Below are positions 41,420 through 50,709 of a stretch of 64,000 nucleotides of DNA, piece by piece. Source of the stretch: Flemingiibacterium sp045636145. Its GTDB lineage: Bacteria; Bacillota; Clostridia; Oscillospirales; CAG-272. How positions within the stretch are numbered: position 1 is the stretch's first letter; every line of letters begins with the position of its first letter. The DNA lies in contig JAZTWV010000047.1 in assembly GCA_045636145.1 (NCBI GenBank), positions 1 through 64,000 of the forward strand, in the 5' to 3' direction. The translations under genes were made by a program, and so were the position numbers. The notes under the pieces were generated by a model. The model did not search any database and was not told where the DNA came from. It saw only the letters and a list, made by a program, of their open reading frames with translations.

Positions 41420-43318
41420 ATGAAAAAATATATTGCTGTTTTAACCCTGTTGGCGGCACTGCTTGGTGGATGCGTTGCAGGCGGTGGAAATGAAACAAAC
41501 GAAACCAATACGGACTACGGCGCAGAGATATCGGATACCGTGACAGAGGTGTCAGATACGGACGGCACTGCCGATGACGGTATCCTCTACTCCGAGGGGG
41601 ACTTAGCGTTTCTTGATATCGGCGGCGAGATTGCCGTGATGTGCCGCGGCGAGCTTGCGGGAATATACGACGGATATTTTCTGCTTACCGACAGCGCGGA
41701 CTGCATAAATCCATACGTACTTGAAAAAACAGAGGACGGGGTCAGAATACACTGGCTTGATGAAAACGGTAAGAGCGATGGATACGCTTCTGCTGAAACT
41801 GCGGTGCAGTACGGAGATTTTATTGTAACCGAAGAGCGTGTATATGATGCGCAGATGAAGCAGACTATTCATTTCCCGTCACATTCTTACAGATTCTCTG
41901 TAGGCAATGTTACAGCAGACGGCGAGGAAATAACGGTGGAGGGTACTGACGGAAACGGTGAGCCGGTTATATTCCGCTATTTTACCCGAGCAATGGATAT
42001 GGATGCGGTAAGTGAGCTTCCCATACCGGAGCTAACGGTGACGGACGGGAAAATAAGGATATTTGATACGAGACCTGTTTGGGGAAATGACGGAAACGCC
42101 ATAGGTGTGCTTGAAATTGACGCGCCTGCTGACCCCGAACAGATCGGTTCCTTCGGTGAATATGTTACCTATAATACACATACACATATGTTTTTCATAA
42201 GTGACGACACGGTTGTACACATCAGCAAGGGCGACGGACTTCAGCATAATGTATATGATGACTTTTTCACTGTAGGCTATGAATTTTATATGCCGTATAC
42301 GGTATACGATAAAAATTTTGAGCGTGCTTTTGACGAAGAATTTCGAATATTCTCCCAGCTTAGCGACGGGAATTACATAGCCGTTCCAATACCGGCTGCA
42401 CTTCCCTCAGATGGGATAGAGTATACAGTCTACAACTCCGAAAAAGAGATAGTATATACAGGAAAAAACGATGACAGCGGTGGTATCATGGATGTCGGCG
42501 CGGATTATGTTCTGCGAGTAAAAGACGGTACACTTTTGCTGTATACTCCTTACGGCGAGCTTATGTGTGAGTTTGGGTATATCTCAGATACAATGGGATT
42601 CCACGATATGCTGTCCGGAGTGGGAGCTAAGGACGGTGTCCCATGCTACTATTTTATATTTGAGGACAGTGCCGACACGGATAAGGACGGCAATACCCGA
42701 CACATCGAATACTACTACGTCCCCGAAACAAACGAAGTCGGATTTGTAGACGGCGGATATTCTTCCTTTGCCTACGCAAAACCGGTGCTGTATCTCTATC
42801 CCACAGAGAAAACGGATGTTACGGTTACATTCGAGCATCCGGAGCGACTGACCACCGTATATCCTGCGTACAGCGACGGCTGGAGCGTTTCTGCCGCTCC
42901 GGACGGCACGCTTACGGACTCTCGCGGCAGAAGCTACTACGCCCTTTATTGGGAGGAAACAAGCGGTGTGTCTTTCTACAGCTTTGATGAGGGATTCTGC
43001 GTGGCAGGCGAAGATTCAGCGGTGTTCCTTGAAGAAAAGCTTGCCTACATGGGATTTTCTGAAAGAGAAGCAAACGAATTTATCATATATTGGCTTCCCA
43101 TAATGGAAGCAAGCGAGTACAATCTTGTAAGCTTTGAGCTGACAGGTGAGCGTGAAGCGTCAAATGCACTTCACATCACACCTGCACCCGATTCTATGCT
43201 TCGCATGGCTATGCACATAAAGACGATGGACGCTCCGGTTACAATTGCCGAGCAGAAATTGCCGTCCTTTGAGCGAAGCGGATTTTGCGCCGTTGAATGG
43301 GGCGGATGCGTGCATTGA
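41420..43318 (+). CDS. Lipoprotein of unknown function with a C-terminal YLYPTE domain
   Basis: Start set at ATG 41420, 9 nt after GGGAGG. 632 residues. Signal peptide with lipobox LLGGCVAGG; Cys ~18 would be lipidated and the protein held outside the membrane. A Thr/Asp/Glu-rich linker follows. The middle (~60-440) is acidic and probably beta-rich. The last ~180 residues start with AKPVLYLYPTEKTDVTVTF and contain YPAYSDGWSV and YYALYWEE, a domain I have met in other clostridial proteins without a known role. I cannot assign a function. Single gene, divergent from carA. Confidence 0.75.
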   Translation: MKKYIAVLTLLAALLGGCVAGGGNETNETNTDYGAEISDTVTEVSDTDGTADDGILYSEGDLAFLDIGGEIAVMCRGELAGIYDGYFLLTDSADCINPYVLEKTEDGVRIHWLDENGKSDGYASAETAVQYGDFIVTEERVYDAQMKQTIHFPSHSYRFSVGNVTADGEEITVEGTDGNGEPVIFRYFTRAMDMDAVSELPIPELTVTDGKIRIFDTRPVWGNDGNAIGVLEIDAPADPEQIGSFGEYVTYNTHTHMFFISDDTVVHISKGDGLQHNVYDDFFTVGYEFYMPYTVYDKNFERAFDEEFRIFSQLSDGNYIAVPIPAALPSDGIEYTVYNSEKEIVYTGKNDDSGGIMDVGADYVLRVKDGTLLLYTPYGELMCEFGYISDTMGFHDMLSGVGAKDGVPCYYFIFEDSADTDKDGNTRHIEYYYVPETNEVGFVDGGYSSFAYAKPVLYLYPTEKTDVTVTFEHPERLTTVYPAYSDGWSVSAAPDGTLTDSRGRSYYALYWEETSGVSFYSFDEGFCVAGEDSAVFLEEKLAYMGFSEREANEFIIYWLPIMEASEYNLVSFELTGEREASNALHITPAPDSMLRMAMHIKTMDAPVTIAEQKLPSFERSGFCAVEWGGCVH

Positions 43319-43334
43319 TGGCGTGTGATAGTTA

Positions 43335-43410
43335 AAAAGCGGCGTGAGCAAGCCACGCCCTGCAATCCGTGTTTAACAGTTTGTAGGGCAGGGGCTTGCT
43401 CCTGCCGTTT
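43335..43410. repeat. Dispersed inverted repeat, copy 2
   Basis: Arms 43338-43365 (AGCGGCGTGAGCAAGCC ...) and 43381-43408 (TTGTAGGGCAGGGGC ...). The left arm has more mismatches than copy 1. It follows the lipoprotein gene, between convergent genes. Confidence 0.75.
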
Positions 43411-43432
43411 CTTGGCGGACGTTTATCTGTAG

Positions 43433-43466
43433 TAAAAAAAACGGCGCTGTCTCGCATGACAGCGCT
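43433..43466 (-). terminator. Terminator after the ROK gene
   Basis: GCGCTGTC/GACAGCGC stem (43444-43451 with 43458-43465) with a run of eight T on the minus strand. Confidence 0.85.
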
Positions 43467-43472
43467 GATTTG

Positions 43473-44363
43473 TTATATTTTTCTAAAGCAATCGCAGGCA
43501 GCTCCGAACATATGGGAATATTCCAGCCTTGCGGAGCGGACTATCCTCTTCAGTGTCGGTACATCTGACAGAGCCTCACGAAGCTCGGCTTCGAATAACG
43601 GAAGTGCGCGGCTTATCTGTCCGCCGAGAATGAATATTTCAGCACCTACCTTTTTAAGATACGGTGCCGCCGCACGACCGAGAATCGTTCCGGTATCGCG
43701 GTAGACCTTCAGAGCATCTTCATCGCCTGTTGTGGCAAGCAGCTCTATCTCTTTAGCATTTCTTCCGCCGGGGGCATATCTTGCGGCAATACCCCGTCCG
43801 GAGACGAAATCCTCTGCAATATGCTCTTTGCCGTCACCGATATCGTACGGTTCGCACCATATATCATACAGCGGATCACCGTCAGGCTTTCTCAGGACCA
43901 CACCGTCCATCATGGTGGCAAAACCCAGACCCGTGCCAATCATTGCACCTGCGGCGTTTTTGTATTCGCCATAAGGTGAATTCCACATCTCGCCTGTCAG
44001 AAAGGCGGCGGAATCATGGATAAATGTCACAGGCACATCGCCTGCATATTCATTTATCCAGGGACGGAGCGGAAGATTGTATATAGCCTTGAATTTGTGC
44101 TTCATAAGGCTTATTCCGCCCTCGTAGTCGAAAGGGCCGGGGGTGTCGATTGCTACGGCGGATATTTCTATCTCTGCTTTTTGTGCTGTGCGAAACTGTG
44201 TGGTGATTGTACGGCGATAGCCTTCCTTCACTATCTCCGGCGAGCCGTCATTGTTTGCCGGAACGGTGAGAAATGAGCCGGGCAGAACTTCAGCACTTTC
44301 TGAAATAATAGCAGATTTGAAAAATGTTCCGCCTGCATCTATTGCGATAACGTATCTTTGCAT
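43473..44363 (-). CDS. ROK family protein (sugar kinase-like)
   Basis: 296 residues. AIDAGGTFFKSA is the ATP-binding phosphate-1 motif; AVAIDTPGPFDYEGG and MIGTGLGFATMMDG are ROK signatures, and the Asp in VTFIHDSAAFL is the likely catalytic base. There is no N-terminal DNA-binding domain, so an enzyme is more likely than a repressor. The Cys-rich zinc motif of most ROK kinases (CxCGxxGCxE) is not seen. The sugar is unknown. 26 nt after the FNT gene. Confidence 0.8.
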   Translation of the reverse strand: MQRYVIAIDAGGTFFKSAIISESAEVLPGSFLTVPANNDGSPEIVKEGYRRTITTQFRTAQKAEIEISAVAIDTPGPFDYEGGISLMKHKFKAIYNLPLRPWINEYAGDVPVTFIHDSAAFLTGEMWNSPYGEYKNAAGAMIGTGLGFATMMDGVVLRKPDGDPLYDIWCEPYDIGDGKEHIAEDFVSGRGIAARYAPGGRNAKEIELLATTGDEDALKVYRDTGTILGRAAAPYLKKVGAEIFILGGQISRALPLFEAELREALSDVPTLKRIVRSARLEYSHMFGAACDCFRKI

Positions 44364-44389
44364 TGTTTCCTCCGGGGGACTGCGTGTGG

Positions 44390-45007
44390 TTATTTCTTTT
44401 CTGCGGTAAGCTTTGTAAGTGCCGGAATGATGAGACCGCCTACGGCGTTGCCCAGTGTCATAACGGCGAGATATATGTAGGTTTTTCCGACAAGAACGCC
44501 TGCAAGGGAGAAGTAGTACATATTGGCGATGCAGTGCTCAAATGAGCAGAGAATGAACACCATTACAGGGAATATAACAAAAAGTGCGCGAACCATACTT
44601 GTGCGCTTCTTGTACTGGTCAACTGCGATGAACATACACATACCGCAGCCGATTGCAAGAAACAGTATGCTTAAAAGATCGTCGTTTAACTTTGCTTCGA
44701 CTATGCCCTTAACCTTTGGCGCAAGCTTCTCATACACTCTTGTGAATCTTACGAGCATTGCCATTGCCCAAGTACCCACAAAATTTCCCAGCCAGATGAC
44801 CAAAAGAGTCCATATGTAGGACGGGGGATTGTCAAGGGCATATCCGACCTTGCCTGTAAACAGGTTAAAGCCGAAAGCGAGGATGGTGAGAAGACCGATG
44901 GAGAACAGTGCCGCACCAACGACAGGGTTATCCACCGACAGGTAGACTGTGCCGCCAAGTCCGATACAAAAACCGGCAAGGATAGCGAGAATAAATGTGT
45001 TTTTCAT
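44390..45007 (-). CDS. Formate/nitrite transporter (FNT) family channel, short form
   Basis: Start set at ATG 45007 (MKNTFILAIL) after GAAGGAG; an upstream ATG at 45079 lies inside the promoter. 205 residues, about six transmembrane segments. FNLFTGKVGYAL, GNFVGTWAMAML and CSFEHCIANMYYFSLA (with the central pore His) are FNT hallmarks. It is shorter than the usual ~260-280 residues. It probably passes formate, nitrite or hydrosulfide. Confidence 0.85.
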   Translation of the reverse strand: MKNTFILAILAGFCIGLGGTVYLSVDNPVVGAALFSIGLLTILAFGFNLFTGKVGYALDNPPSYIWTLLVIWLGNFVGTWAMAMLVRFTRVYEKLAPKVKGIVEAKLNDDLLSILFLAIGCGMCMFIAVDQYKKRTSMVRALFVIFPVMVFILCSFEHCIANMYYFSLAGVLVGKTYIYLAVMTLGNAVGGLIIPALTKLTAEKK

Positions 45008-45050
45008 TGATTTTGGTACTCCTTCGAGAGATTTTAGAACATATGCATAT

Positions 45051-45079
45051 ATTGTACCACAAATTTTTACAATTTGCAA
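45051..45079 (-). promoter_or_regulatory. Promoter of the FNT-ROK transcript
   Basis: TTGCAA and TACAAT with a 17-bp spacer and TGG before the -10. Confidence 0.65.
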
Positions 45080-45118
45080 CAGAATTATTTAATTTTTGCA
45101 AAACTTCCGTAAGCTTCA

Positions 45119-46456
45119 TCATTTTGTTATATAAAAGTACTTTTCGGTTTCTTTTTTTATTTCTTTCACCGAAAGAAGCAAGGCTGTTATGTTCAGAGCA
45201 CTCATAATGCTTATGGTAAGGTCTGACAGACTCCACACTGCGTCGGGCGGCATTACAGAGCCTATAACTGCAATGGCGGAATATGCCGCAAGATAAAATT
45301 TCTGATAAATTCCGCAATGTTTGCCGTTTTGCAGATATCCGAGTGCTTCCGTGCCGTAGAAGAACCAGCAGATAATGGTGCAGAATGCAAATACCACCAC
45401 TGCGGCACACAGGATCATGTCGGCAAATGGGATAAAATTGCCGAAAGAGGAGATTGCTGTGCTCATTCCGTCAAGTGTTGGCGGTATTCCTTTCTTTTCG
45501 GCTATCAGCACGCACAGCGCGGTCAGAGTACAGATCACGGCGGTGTCGATGAACACCTCGAACATACCCCAAACGCCCTGAGCGGCGGGTGAGCCGGTTT
45601 CCGCGCCTGCATGGGCTATGGGTGCTGTGCCGCATCCGGCTTCGTTTGATACGATGCCGCGCGTGACCCCGATACGCAGAGCGCGATTTGTGAGTATTCC
45701 CACGATCCCGCCGCCGAATGCGCGGATGTCAAAAGCTTCTCTGACAATATCGCAGACTACCTCTGCGGCTGTGGGGAGATTTGTGAAAATTATGAAGAAC
45801 GACATCAGAATGTATATTCCGCTCATAAGCGGTATTAAACGGGAGGTAAGAAAAGAGATTCGTTCAAGTCCGCCGGATGCGGCGGACAGTGTAACTGCGG
45901 CTAAGAGAAATCCGCATATGATCGGCGGAACGCCTACGGTGCTGTTAAGTGAGACCGCAAAGGCGTTTGCCTGAGCGGCACAGCCCATGGTAAACGATGT
46001 TCCAAGGCAAAGTGCGGCAAACAGCACCGCCATAGCGTATGCGAATTTTGTTTTGTGATCGGCAATGTAAAAATATGCACCGCCGTGTGCTGTGCCATTT
46101 TTGTCATATCTTCGATGACGCACTGCCAGAACTATCTCGGCGTATTTTATGGGAAGTGCCGCAACGGAGCTTGCAAGCATCCAAAATACCGCACCTGCTC
46201 CGCCGATTGCAATAGCAGATGCAACGCCGGCGATGTTTCCCACACCAAGTGTGCCTGCTAATGCCACGAGCATGGCTTTTACGGGTGACATTGTACCGGT
46301 GCCGCCGGACATAAGTGCCGCCTTGATGCGGCGCGGCTTGGTAATAAAAAACGGGCGGAGCCTAAGTATCAGAAATATTCCGCATATAAATACGGTGATA
46401 CACAGCCCCGGTCCGAATATGTAACTGTTTATACGGTCGATAAAGGATAAGATCAT
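45119..46456 (-). CDS. Sodium:alanine symporter family (AGCS) transporter
   Basis: 445 residues, ~10 helices. GTLGVGNIAGVASAI near the N-terminus, and ETGSPAAQGVWGMFEVFIDT and NEAGCGTAPIAHA in the middle, match the AGCS family of Na+-coupled alanine/glycine importers. C-terminal charged tail. Single gene; no clear promoter in the 45-nt gap to the upstream fragment. Confidence 0.9.
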   Translation of the reverse strand: MILSFIDRINSYIFGPGLCITVFICGIFLILRLRPFFITKPRRIKAALMSGGTGTMSPVKAMLVALAGTLGVGNIAGVASAIAIGGAGAVFWMLASSVAALPIKYAEIVLAVRHRRYDKNGTAHGGAYFYIADHKTKFAYAMAVLFAALCLGTSFTMGCAAQANAFAVSLNSTVGVPPIICGFLLAAVTLSAASGGLERISFLTSRLIPLMSGIYILMSFFIIFTNLPTAAEVVCDIVREAFDIRAFGGGIVGILTNRALRIGVTRGIVSNEAGCGTAPIAHAGAETGSPAAQGVWGMFEVFIDTAVICTLTALCVLIAEKKGIPPTLDGMSTAISSFGNFIPFADMILCAAVVVFAFCTIICWFFYGTEALGYLQNGKHCGIYQKFYLAAYSAIAVIGSVMPPDAVWSLSDLTISIMSALNITALLLSVKEIKKETEKYFYITK

Positions 46457-46501
46457 AGCACGGCTCCCATAGACCGAGACTTATCGCAAACCAAAGCTCA
46501 G

Positions 46502-46702
46502 TCACGCCGAAATTCCGCAGGAGTTCTTCTCGTATGCTTTTTGAAGGTTTTTGTAAGCTGAGGTGTAGTGAAATGCTTCGGCGATGGTTTCGTTTGTGAT
46601 GTTGTCCCGATAATTATTTTCTATATATTGTATGAGAGCGCGGACGGTATTAGACCCGTCCTTTTTGTTGTCGGGTTTGCTGTCCTTTTGACGTATCAGC
46701 AT
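46502..46702 (-). pseudogene. Remnant of an AraC-type regulator
   Basis: 66 codons. ALIQYIENNYRDNITNETIAEAFHYT resembles the first helix-turn-helix of AraC-family proteins. The frame then degenerates (SAYKNLQKAYEKNSCGISA) and stops 45 nt before the AGCS gene. The second helix-turn-helix and the N-terminal domain are absent. Probably a decayed gene; a small functional protein cannot be excluded. Confidence 0.45.
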
Positions 46703-46834
46703 TATTATAGCGGCGTTTGGATTTTTAGCACTCTCCCTGTCCGCGTGATAAAAAGGCGTAAAATGATGGTTTTTGGCATAATTATATATTGTGGAAATAA
46801 GTTGTAACGAAAGTGTAAACTATAGAAAAAACCC

Positions 46835-46863
46835 TTGATTTTTGGAAATCGTGGGTGTACAAT
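46835..46863 (+). promoter_or_regulatory. groESL: Promoter of groES-groEL
   Basis: TTGATT (46835-46840) and TACAAT (46858-46863) with a 17-bp spacer; CIRCE begins 12 nt after the -10. Confidence 0.75.
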
Positions 46864-46874
46864 ATATTCGTAAG

Positions 46875-46901
46875 TTAGCACTCGCACTCTTTGAGTGCTA
46901 A
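46875..46901 (+). promoter_or_regulatory. CIRCE operator (HrcA-binding)
   Basis: Perfect TTAGCACTC, 9-nt spacer, GAGTGCTAA at the transcription start. Predicts heat-shock control of groESL by HrcA, encoded outside the window. Confidence 0.97.
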
Positions 46902-46956
46902 AAATACGAAAATAAGCACGTCACACGACGGCTGAAATATTCAGGAGGAATTTATT

Positions 46957-47241
46957 ATGACTATCAAACCGCTTGGCGACAGAGTTGTCGTTAAAATGGT
47001 AGAAGCAGAGGAGACCACAAAGAGTGGTATCATCCTTGCAGGCGCCGCAAAGGAAAAGCCCCAGGTAGCTGAGGTTGTGGCTGTAGGCCCCGAGGGACTT
47101 GTTGAGGGCAAGGAAGTTGTTATGACCGTTGAGGTTGGACAGAAGGTTATCACCGGCAAGTATGCAGGTACAGAGGTTAAGTGCGACGGAAACGAGTACA
47201 TCATTGTCCGTCAGAGCGATATTCTCGCAGTTGTAGAATAA
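46957..47241 (+). CDS. groES: Co-chaperonin GroES
   Basis: Lid of the GroEL folding chamber. 94 residues, standard length. MTIKPLGDRVVVKM at the start and KSGIILAGAAKEKPQ (mobile loop) are diagnostic. SD AGGAGG. First gene of the operon, 51 nt before groEL. Confidence 0.97.
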   Translation: MTIKPLGDRVVVKMVEAEETTKSGIILAGAAKEKPQVAEVVAVGPEGLVEGKEVVMTVEVGQKVITGKYAGTEVKCDGNEYIIVRQSDILAVVE

Positions 47242-47292
47242 TAAAGTACCAACGAAGCAATACACAATTATTTGAAAGGATAATGTATTAAA

Positions 47293-48927
47293 ATGGCAAA
47301 GAATATTATTTACGGAATCGAAGCAAGAAACGCACTTCTTGCAGGTGTTGATAAGCTTGCTAATACTGTTAAGATCACCATGGGCCCCAAGGGCAGAAAC
47401 GTAGTGCTTGACAAGAAGTTCGGCGCTCCCCTCATCACCAATGACGGTGTTACCATTGCAAAGGAGATCGAGCTTGAGGATGCTGCCGAGAACATGGGCG
47501 CTCAGCTCGTAAAGGAAGTTGCAACCAAGACCAACGATGCGGCAGGCGACGGTACAACCACCGCAACTCTGCTTGCTCAGGCTTTCATTAACGAGGGCAT
47601 GAAGAACGTTGCCGCAGGTGCAAACCCCATCGTTATCCGCAAGGGTATCCAGAAGGCGGTTGACAAGGCTGTTGCAGGTCTTGTGGCAAACTCCGCTAAG
47701 GTAAAGGGCACCGCAGACATCGCTCGCGTTGGTACTGTTTCCTCCGGCGACGAGGTTATCGGTAATCTTATCGCTGATGCTATGGAAAAGGTTACTTCCG
47801 ACGGCGTTATCACCGTTGAGGAGTCCAAGTCTGCCGAGACCTACTGCGAGGTAGTTGAGGGTATGCAGTTTGACCGCGGCTATCTCTCTCCCTACATGGC
47901 AACCGATACAGATAAGATGGAAGCTGTTATCGACGACGCATTCATCCTTATCACCGAAAAGAAGATCTCCAACATCCAGGAAATCCTTCCCCTTCTTGAG
48001 CAGATCGTTCAGGCAGGCAAGAAGCTCCTTATCATCGCTGAGGATGTTGAGGGCGAGGCTCTTACCACTCTCGTTCTGAACAAGCTCCGCGGCACATTCA
48101 TGTGCGTTGCTGTTAAGGCTCCCGGCTTTGGTGACAGAAGAAAAGAAATGCTCCGCGACATTGCGGCTCTCACCGGCGGTGAGGTTATTTCCGACGAGCT
48201 CGGTCTTGAGCTTAAGGATACCCAGATTACCCAGCTCGGTCGCGCAAGACAGGTTAAGGTAAATAAGGAAAACACCATTATCGTAGGCGGCGCAGGCAAT
48301 GCTGACGAGATCAAGTCCAGAATCGCTCAGATCAAGAACGGTATTGAGACCACTACTTCCGATTTCGACCGCGAGAAGCTCCAGGAAAGACTTGCAAAGC
48401 TTTCCGGCGGGGTTGCTGTTATCAAGGTTGGTGCGGCTACCGAGACCGAAATGAAGGAAAAGAAGCTCCGCATCGAGGATGCTCTCAACGCTACCAAGGC
48501 GGCTGTTGAGGAAGGCATCGTAGCAGGCGGCGGTACTGCTTACCTTAATGTTATCGACGATGTTAAGGCTCTTCTTGACACCGTTGACGGCGACGAAAAG
48601 ACCGGTGTAAAGATCGTTCTTAAGTCCCTTGAGGCTCCTGTTCGTCAGATCGCTGAGAACGCAGGCTTCGAAGGCTCTATTATCGTTGACAAGATCATGT
48701 CAAGCGGTAAGAAGGGCTACGGCTTTGACGCTTACAACGAAAAGTATGTTGATATGATGGAAACCGGTATCGTTGACCCGACTAAGGTTACACGTTCCGC
48801 TCTCCAGAACGCGGCAAGTGTTGCGGCAACCGTTCTCACCACCGAGGCAGTCGTTGCAGACATTAAGGAACCCGAACCCGCAATGCCCGCAGGTGGCATG
48901 GGCGGCGGTATGGGCGGTATGTATTGA
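47293..48927 (+). CDS. groEL: Chaperonin GroEL
   Basis: ATP-driven folding chamber; 544 residues. KITMGPKGRNVVLDKK and NDAAGDGTTTATLLAQ form the nucleotide site; the C-terminus carries the usual GGMGGGMGGMY repeat. GAAAGGA precedes the ATG. Codon use is biased to C-ending codons more than in the neighbours, as expected for a highly expressed gene. Confidence 0.98.
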   Translation: MAKNIIYGIEARNALLAGVDKLANTVKITMGPKGRNVVLDKKFGAPLITNDGVTIAKEIELEDAAENMGAQLVKEVATKTNDAAGDGTTTATLLAQAFINEGMKNVAAGANPIVIRKGIQKAVDKAVAGLVANSAKVKGTADIARVGTVSSGDEVIGNLIADAMEKVTSDGVITVEESKSAETYCEVVEGMQFDRGYLSPYMATDTDKMEAVIDDAFILITEKKISNIQEILPLLEQIVQAGKKLLIIAEDVEGEALTTLVLNKLRGTFMCVAVKAPGFGDRRKEMLRDIAALTGGEVISDELGLELKDTQITQLGRARQVKVNKENTIIVGGAGNADEIKSRIAQIKNGIETTTSDFDREKLQERLAKLSGGVAVIKVGAATETEMKEKKLRIEDALNATKAAVEEGIVAGGGTAYLNVIDDVKALLDTVDGDEKTGVKIVLKSLEAPVRQIAENAGFEGSIIVDKIMSSGKKGYGFDAYNEKYVDMMETGIVDPTKVTRSALQNAASVAATVLTTEAVVADIKEPEPAMPAGGMGGGMGGMY

Positions 48928-48952
48928 TATCGTGCATATAAGCGAATATGCA

Positions 48953-48985
48953 GATCCCCTCGGCGTTATGCCGAGGGGATTTTTT
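48953..48985 (+). terminator. groEL terminator
   Basis: A perfect 11-bp stem (48954-48964 with 48970-48980) with a GTTAT loop and six T. Confidence 0.92.
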
Positions 48986-48996
48986 CACAAAAACAT

Positions 48997-49020
48997 ACGG
49001 GACTGAAAAATCAGTCCCGT
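48997..49020 (-). terminator. Terminator of the DUF1846 gene
   Basis: A perfect 10-bp stem ACGGGACTGA/TCAGTCCCGT; ATGTTTTTG follows on the minus strand. Confidence 0.75.
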
Positions 49021-49026
49021 AATTTA

Positions 49027-50514
49027 TCATTTCCCGTGATACAGGCTGTTTACCTGATAGCGCGGCTCACAAGTGAGGTTTACGCCAAGCTTCTTGAACG
49101 TCTTTGCATCTATTTCCGCCAGAATAACGGAGGAATGCACCTCGCAGCCTGCAAGCTTGTCAAGCTGCTCCAGCGATCTTGCCGCAAGAGGAGATGTGGC
49201 GGCGCAAATGGAGAGGACTATCAGCACCTCATCGGTGTGAAGTCTCGGGTTGCGGTTGTGGAGATAGTCAACTTTAAGATGCTGTACCGGCTCAATAATT
49301 GATGGTGGAATAAGCTGAACGTCATCGTCTATATCCGCAAGCTTTTTTAAGGCATTGAGAAGCAGTGCCGCAGATGCGCCAAGCAGGGAGGATGTCTTGC
49401 CCGTTACAATAGTGCCGTCGGGAAGCTCGATTGCCGCGGCGGGGGAATTTGTAGCTTCCGCTTTTTTGTTTGCGGCATCAATTACAGGGCGGACGGCAGG
49501 TGAAAGGTTCGCCTGCTTCATTAAAATGTCCAGCTTGTGCACCGTGTCGCCGGTTGCCATGTTTTCTTTCTGATCGCACAGAGCGGTGTAGTATCTGCGC
49601 ACGATTTCACGGTAGGATGCCTCGCAGACCGCATCGTTGTCGATAATACAGTTTCCAACCATGTTAACGCCCATATCTGTTGGGGATTTGTAGGGCGAAG
49701 CACCGAAAATACGCTTGAACATTGCATCAACCACGGGGAAAATCTCAACGTCGCGGTTGTAGTTGACGGCGGTCTTTCCGTAGGCTTCAAGGTGGAACGG
49801 GTCGATCATATTTATATCGTTAAGGTCGGCAGTAGCCGCCTCGTATGCCATGTTTACAGGGTGCTTCAGCGGTATATTCCATATGGGGAAGGTTTCAAAC
49901 TTTGCATATCCGGCTTTTATGCCGCGCTTGTTCTCATGATAGAGCTGAGAGAGGCATACAGCCATTTTTCCGCTTCCCGGACCGGGTGCGGTGACTACAA
50001 CAAGGCGTCTGGTGGTCTCAACAAAGTCATTTTTACCGTATCCGCTGTCACTGACGATGGTTTCAACGTTATAGGGGTATCCGTCGATGGAATAATGGTG
50101 ATACACCTTTATTCCAAGCTCCAGGAGCTTGTTTTCGAACTTTACGGCGTTGCTTTGGGAGTCAAAACGGGTGAGAACCACGCTTCCGACATACAGACCG
50201 ATACTTCCGAAAGCGTCGATAAGGCGGAGCACGTCAAGATCGTATGTGATACCGAGATCGCCTCTTACCTTGTTCTTTTCGATATCGTCTGCACTTATGG
50301 CGATTACAATTTCGGCGTCATCCTTTAATTGGAGAAGCATTTGCAGCTTACTGTCAGGGCGGAATCCCGGAAGTACGCGGGATGCATGATAATCGTCAAA
50401 CAGCTTGCCTCCGAATTCAAGATACAGCTTGCCTCCGAATTGAGCTATGCGCTCACGTATATGCTTTGACTGCATTTCAAGATATTTGTCGTTATCAAAA
50501 CCTATCCTTGCCAT
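49027..50514 (-). CDS. DUF1846 family protein
   Basis: 495 residues. The N-terminal IGFDNDKYLEMQSKHI and FGGKLYLEFGGKLFDDYHA are family hallmarks. APGPGSGKMAVCLSQLYHEN resembles a nucleotide-binding loop, and HSSVILAEIDAKTFKKLGVN lies near the end. Cytoplasmic. Found widely in Firmicutes; the function is not established. Own promoter; single gene. Confidence 0.85.
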   Translation of the reverse strand: MARIGFDNDKYLEMQSKHIRERIAQFGGKLYLEFGGKLFDDYHASRVLPGFRPDSKLQMLLQLKDDAEIVIAISADDIEKNKVRGDLGITYDLDVLRLIDAFGSIGLYVGSVVLTRFDSQSNAVKFENKLLELGIKVYHHYSIDGYPYNVETIVSDSGYGKNDFVETTRRLVVVTAPGPGSGKMAVCLSQLYHENKRGIKAGYAKFETFPIWNIPLKHPVNMAYEAATADLNDINMIDPFHLEAYGKTAVNYNRDVEIFPVVDAMFKRIFGASPYKSPTDMGVNMVGNCIIDNDAVCEASYREIVRRYYTALCDQKENMATGDTVHKLDILMKQANLSPAVRPVIDAANKKAEATNSPAAAIELPDGTIVTGKTSSLLGASAALLLNALKKLADIDDDVQLIPPSIIEPVQHLKVDYLHNRNPRLHTDEVLIVLSICAATSPLAARSLEQLDKLAGCEVHSSVILAEIDAKTFKKLGVNLTCEPRYQVNSLYHGK

Positions 50515-50548
50515 GTATCGGTCCCCCCGTCAATAAAACTCACATATT

Positions 50549-50577
50549 ATTATATCACATCTTAAGTTCTTTTTCAA
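50549..50577 (-). promoter_or_regulatory. Promoter of the DUF1846 gene
   Basis: TTGAAA and TATAAT, 17-bp spacer, TGA before the -10 on the minus strand. Confidence 0.7.
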
Positions 50578-50624
50578 CACAATTTTGAAAAAAATGCAAA
50601 TTTATCTGGGGCGTCACCGAAGCC

Positions 50625-50653
50625 TTGACATATCTATTTGTTTGTGATATACT
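50625..50653 (+). promoter_or_regulatory. Promoter of the radical SAM gene
   Basis: TTGACA (50625-50630) and TATACT (50648-50653) with a 17-bp spacer and TGA before the -10. Confidence 0.75.
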
Positions 50654-50709
50654 TTACTATAGATATTTATGCTCGAAAATGAGCTTTTTTATATGGAGTA
50701 ACTAATATT

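Noticed and set aside
50380..50460. Short direct repeat (CAGCTTGCCTCCGAATT twice) in the DUF1846 gene
   Set aside because: It encodes FGGKLYLEFGGKLF, a conserved sequence of the family rather than a recent duplication.
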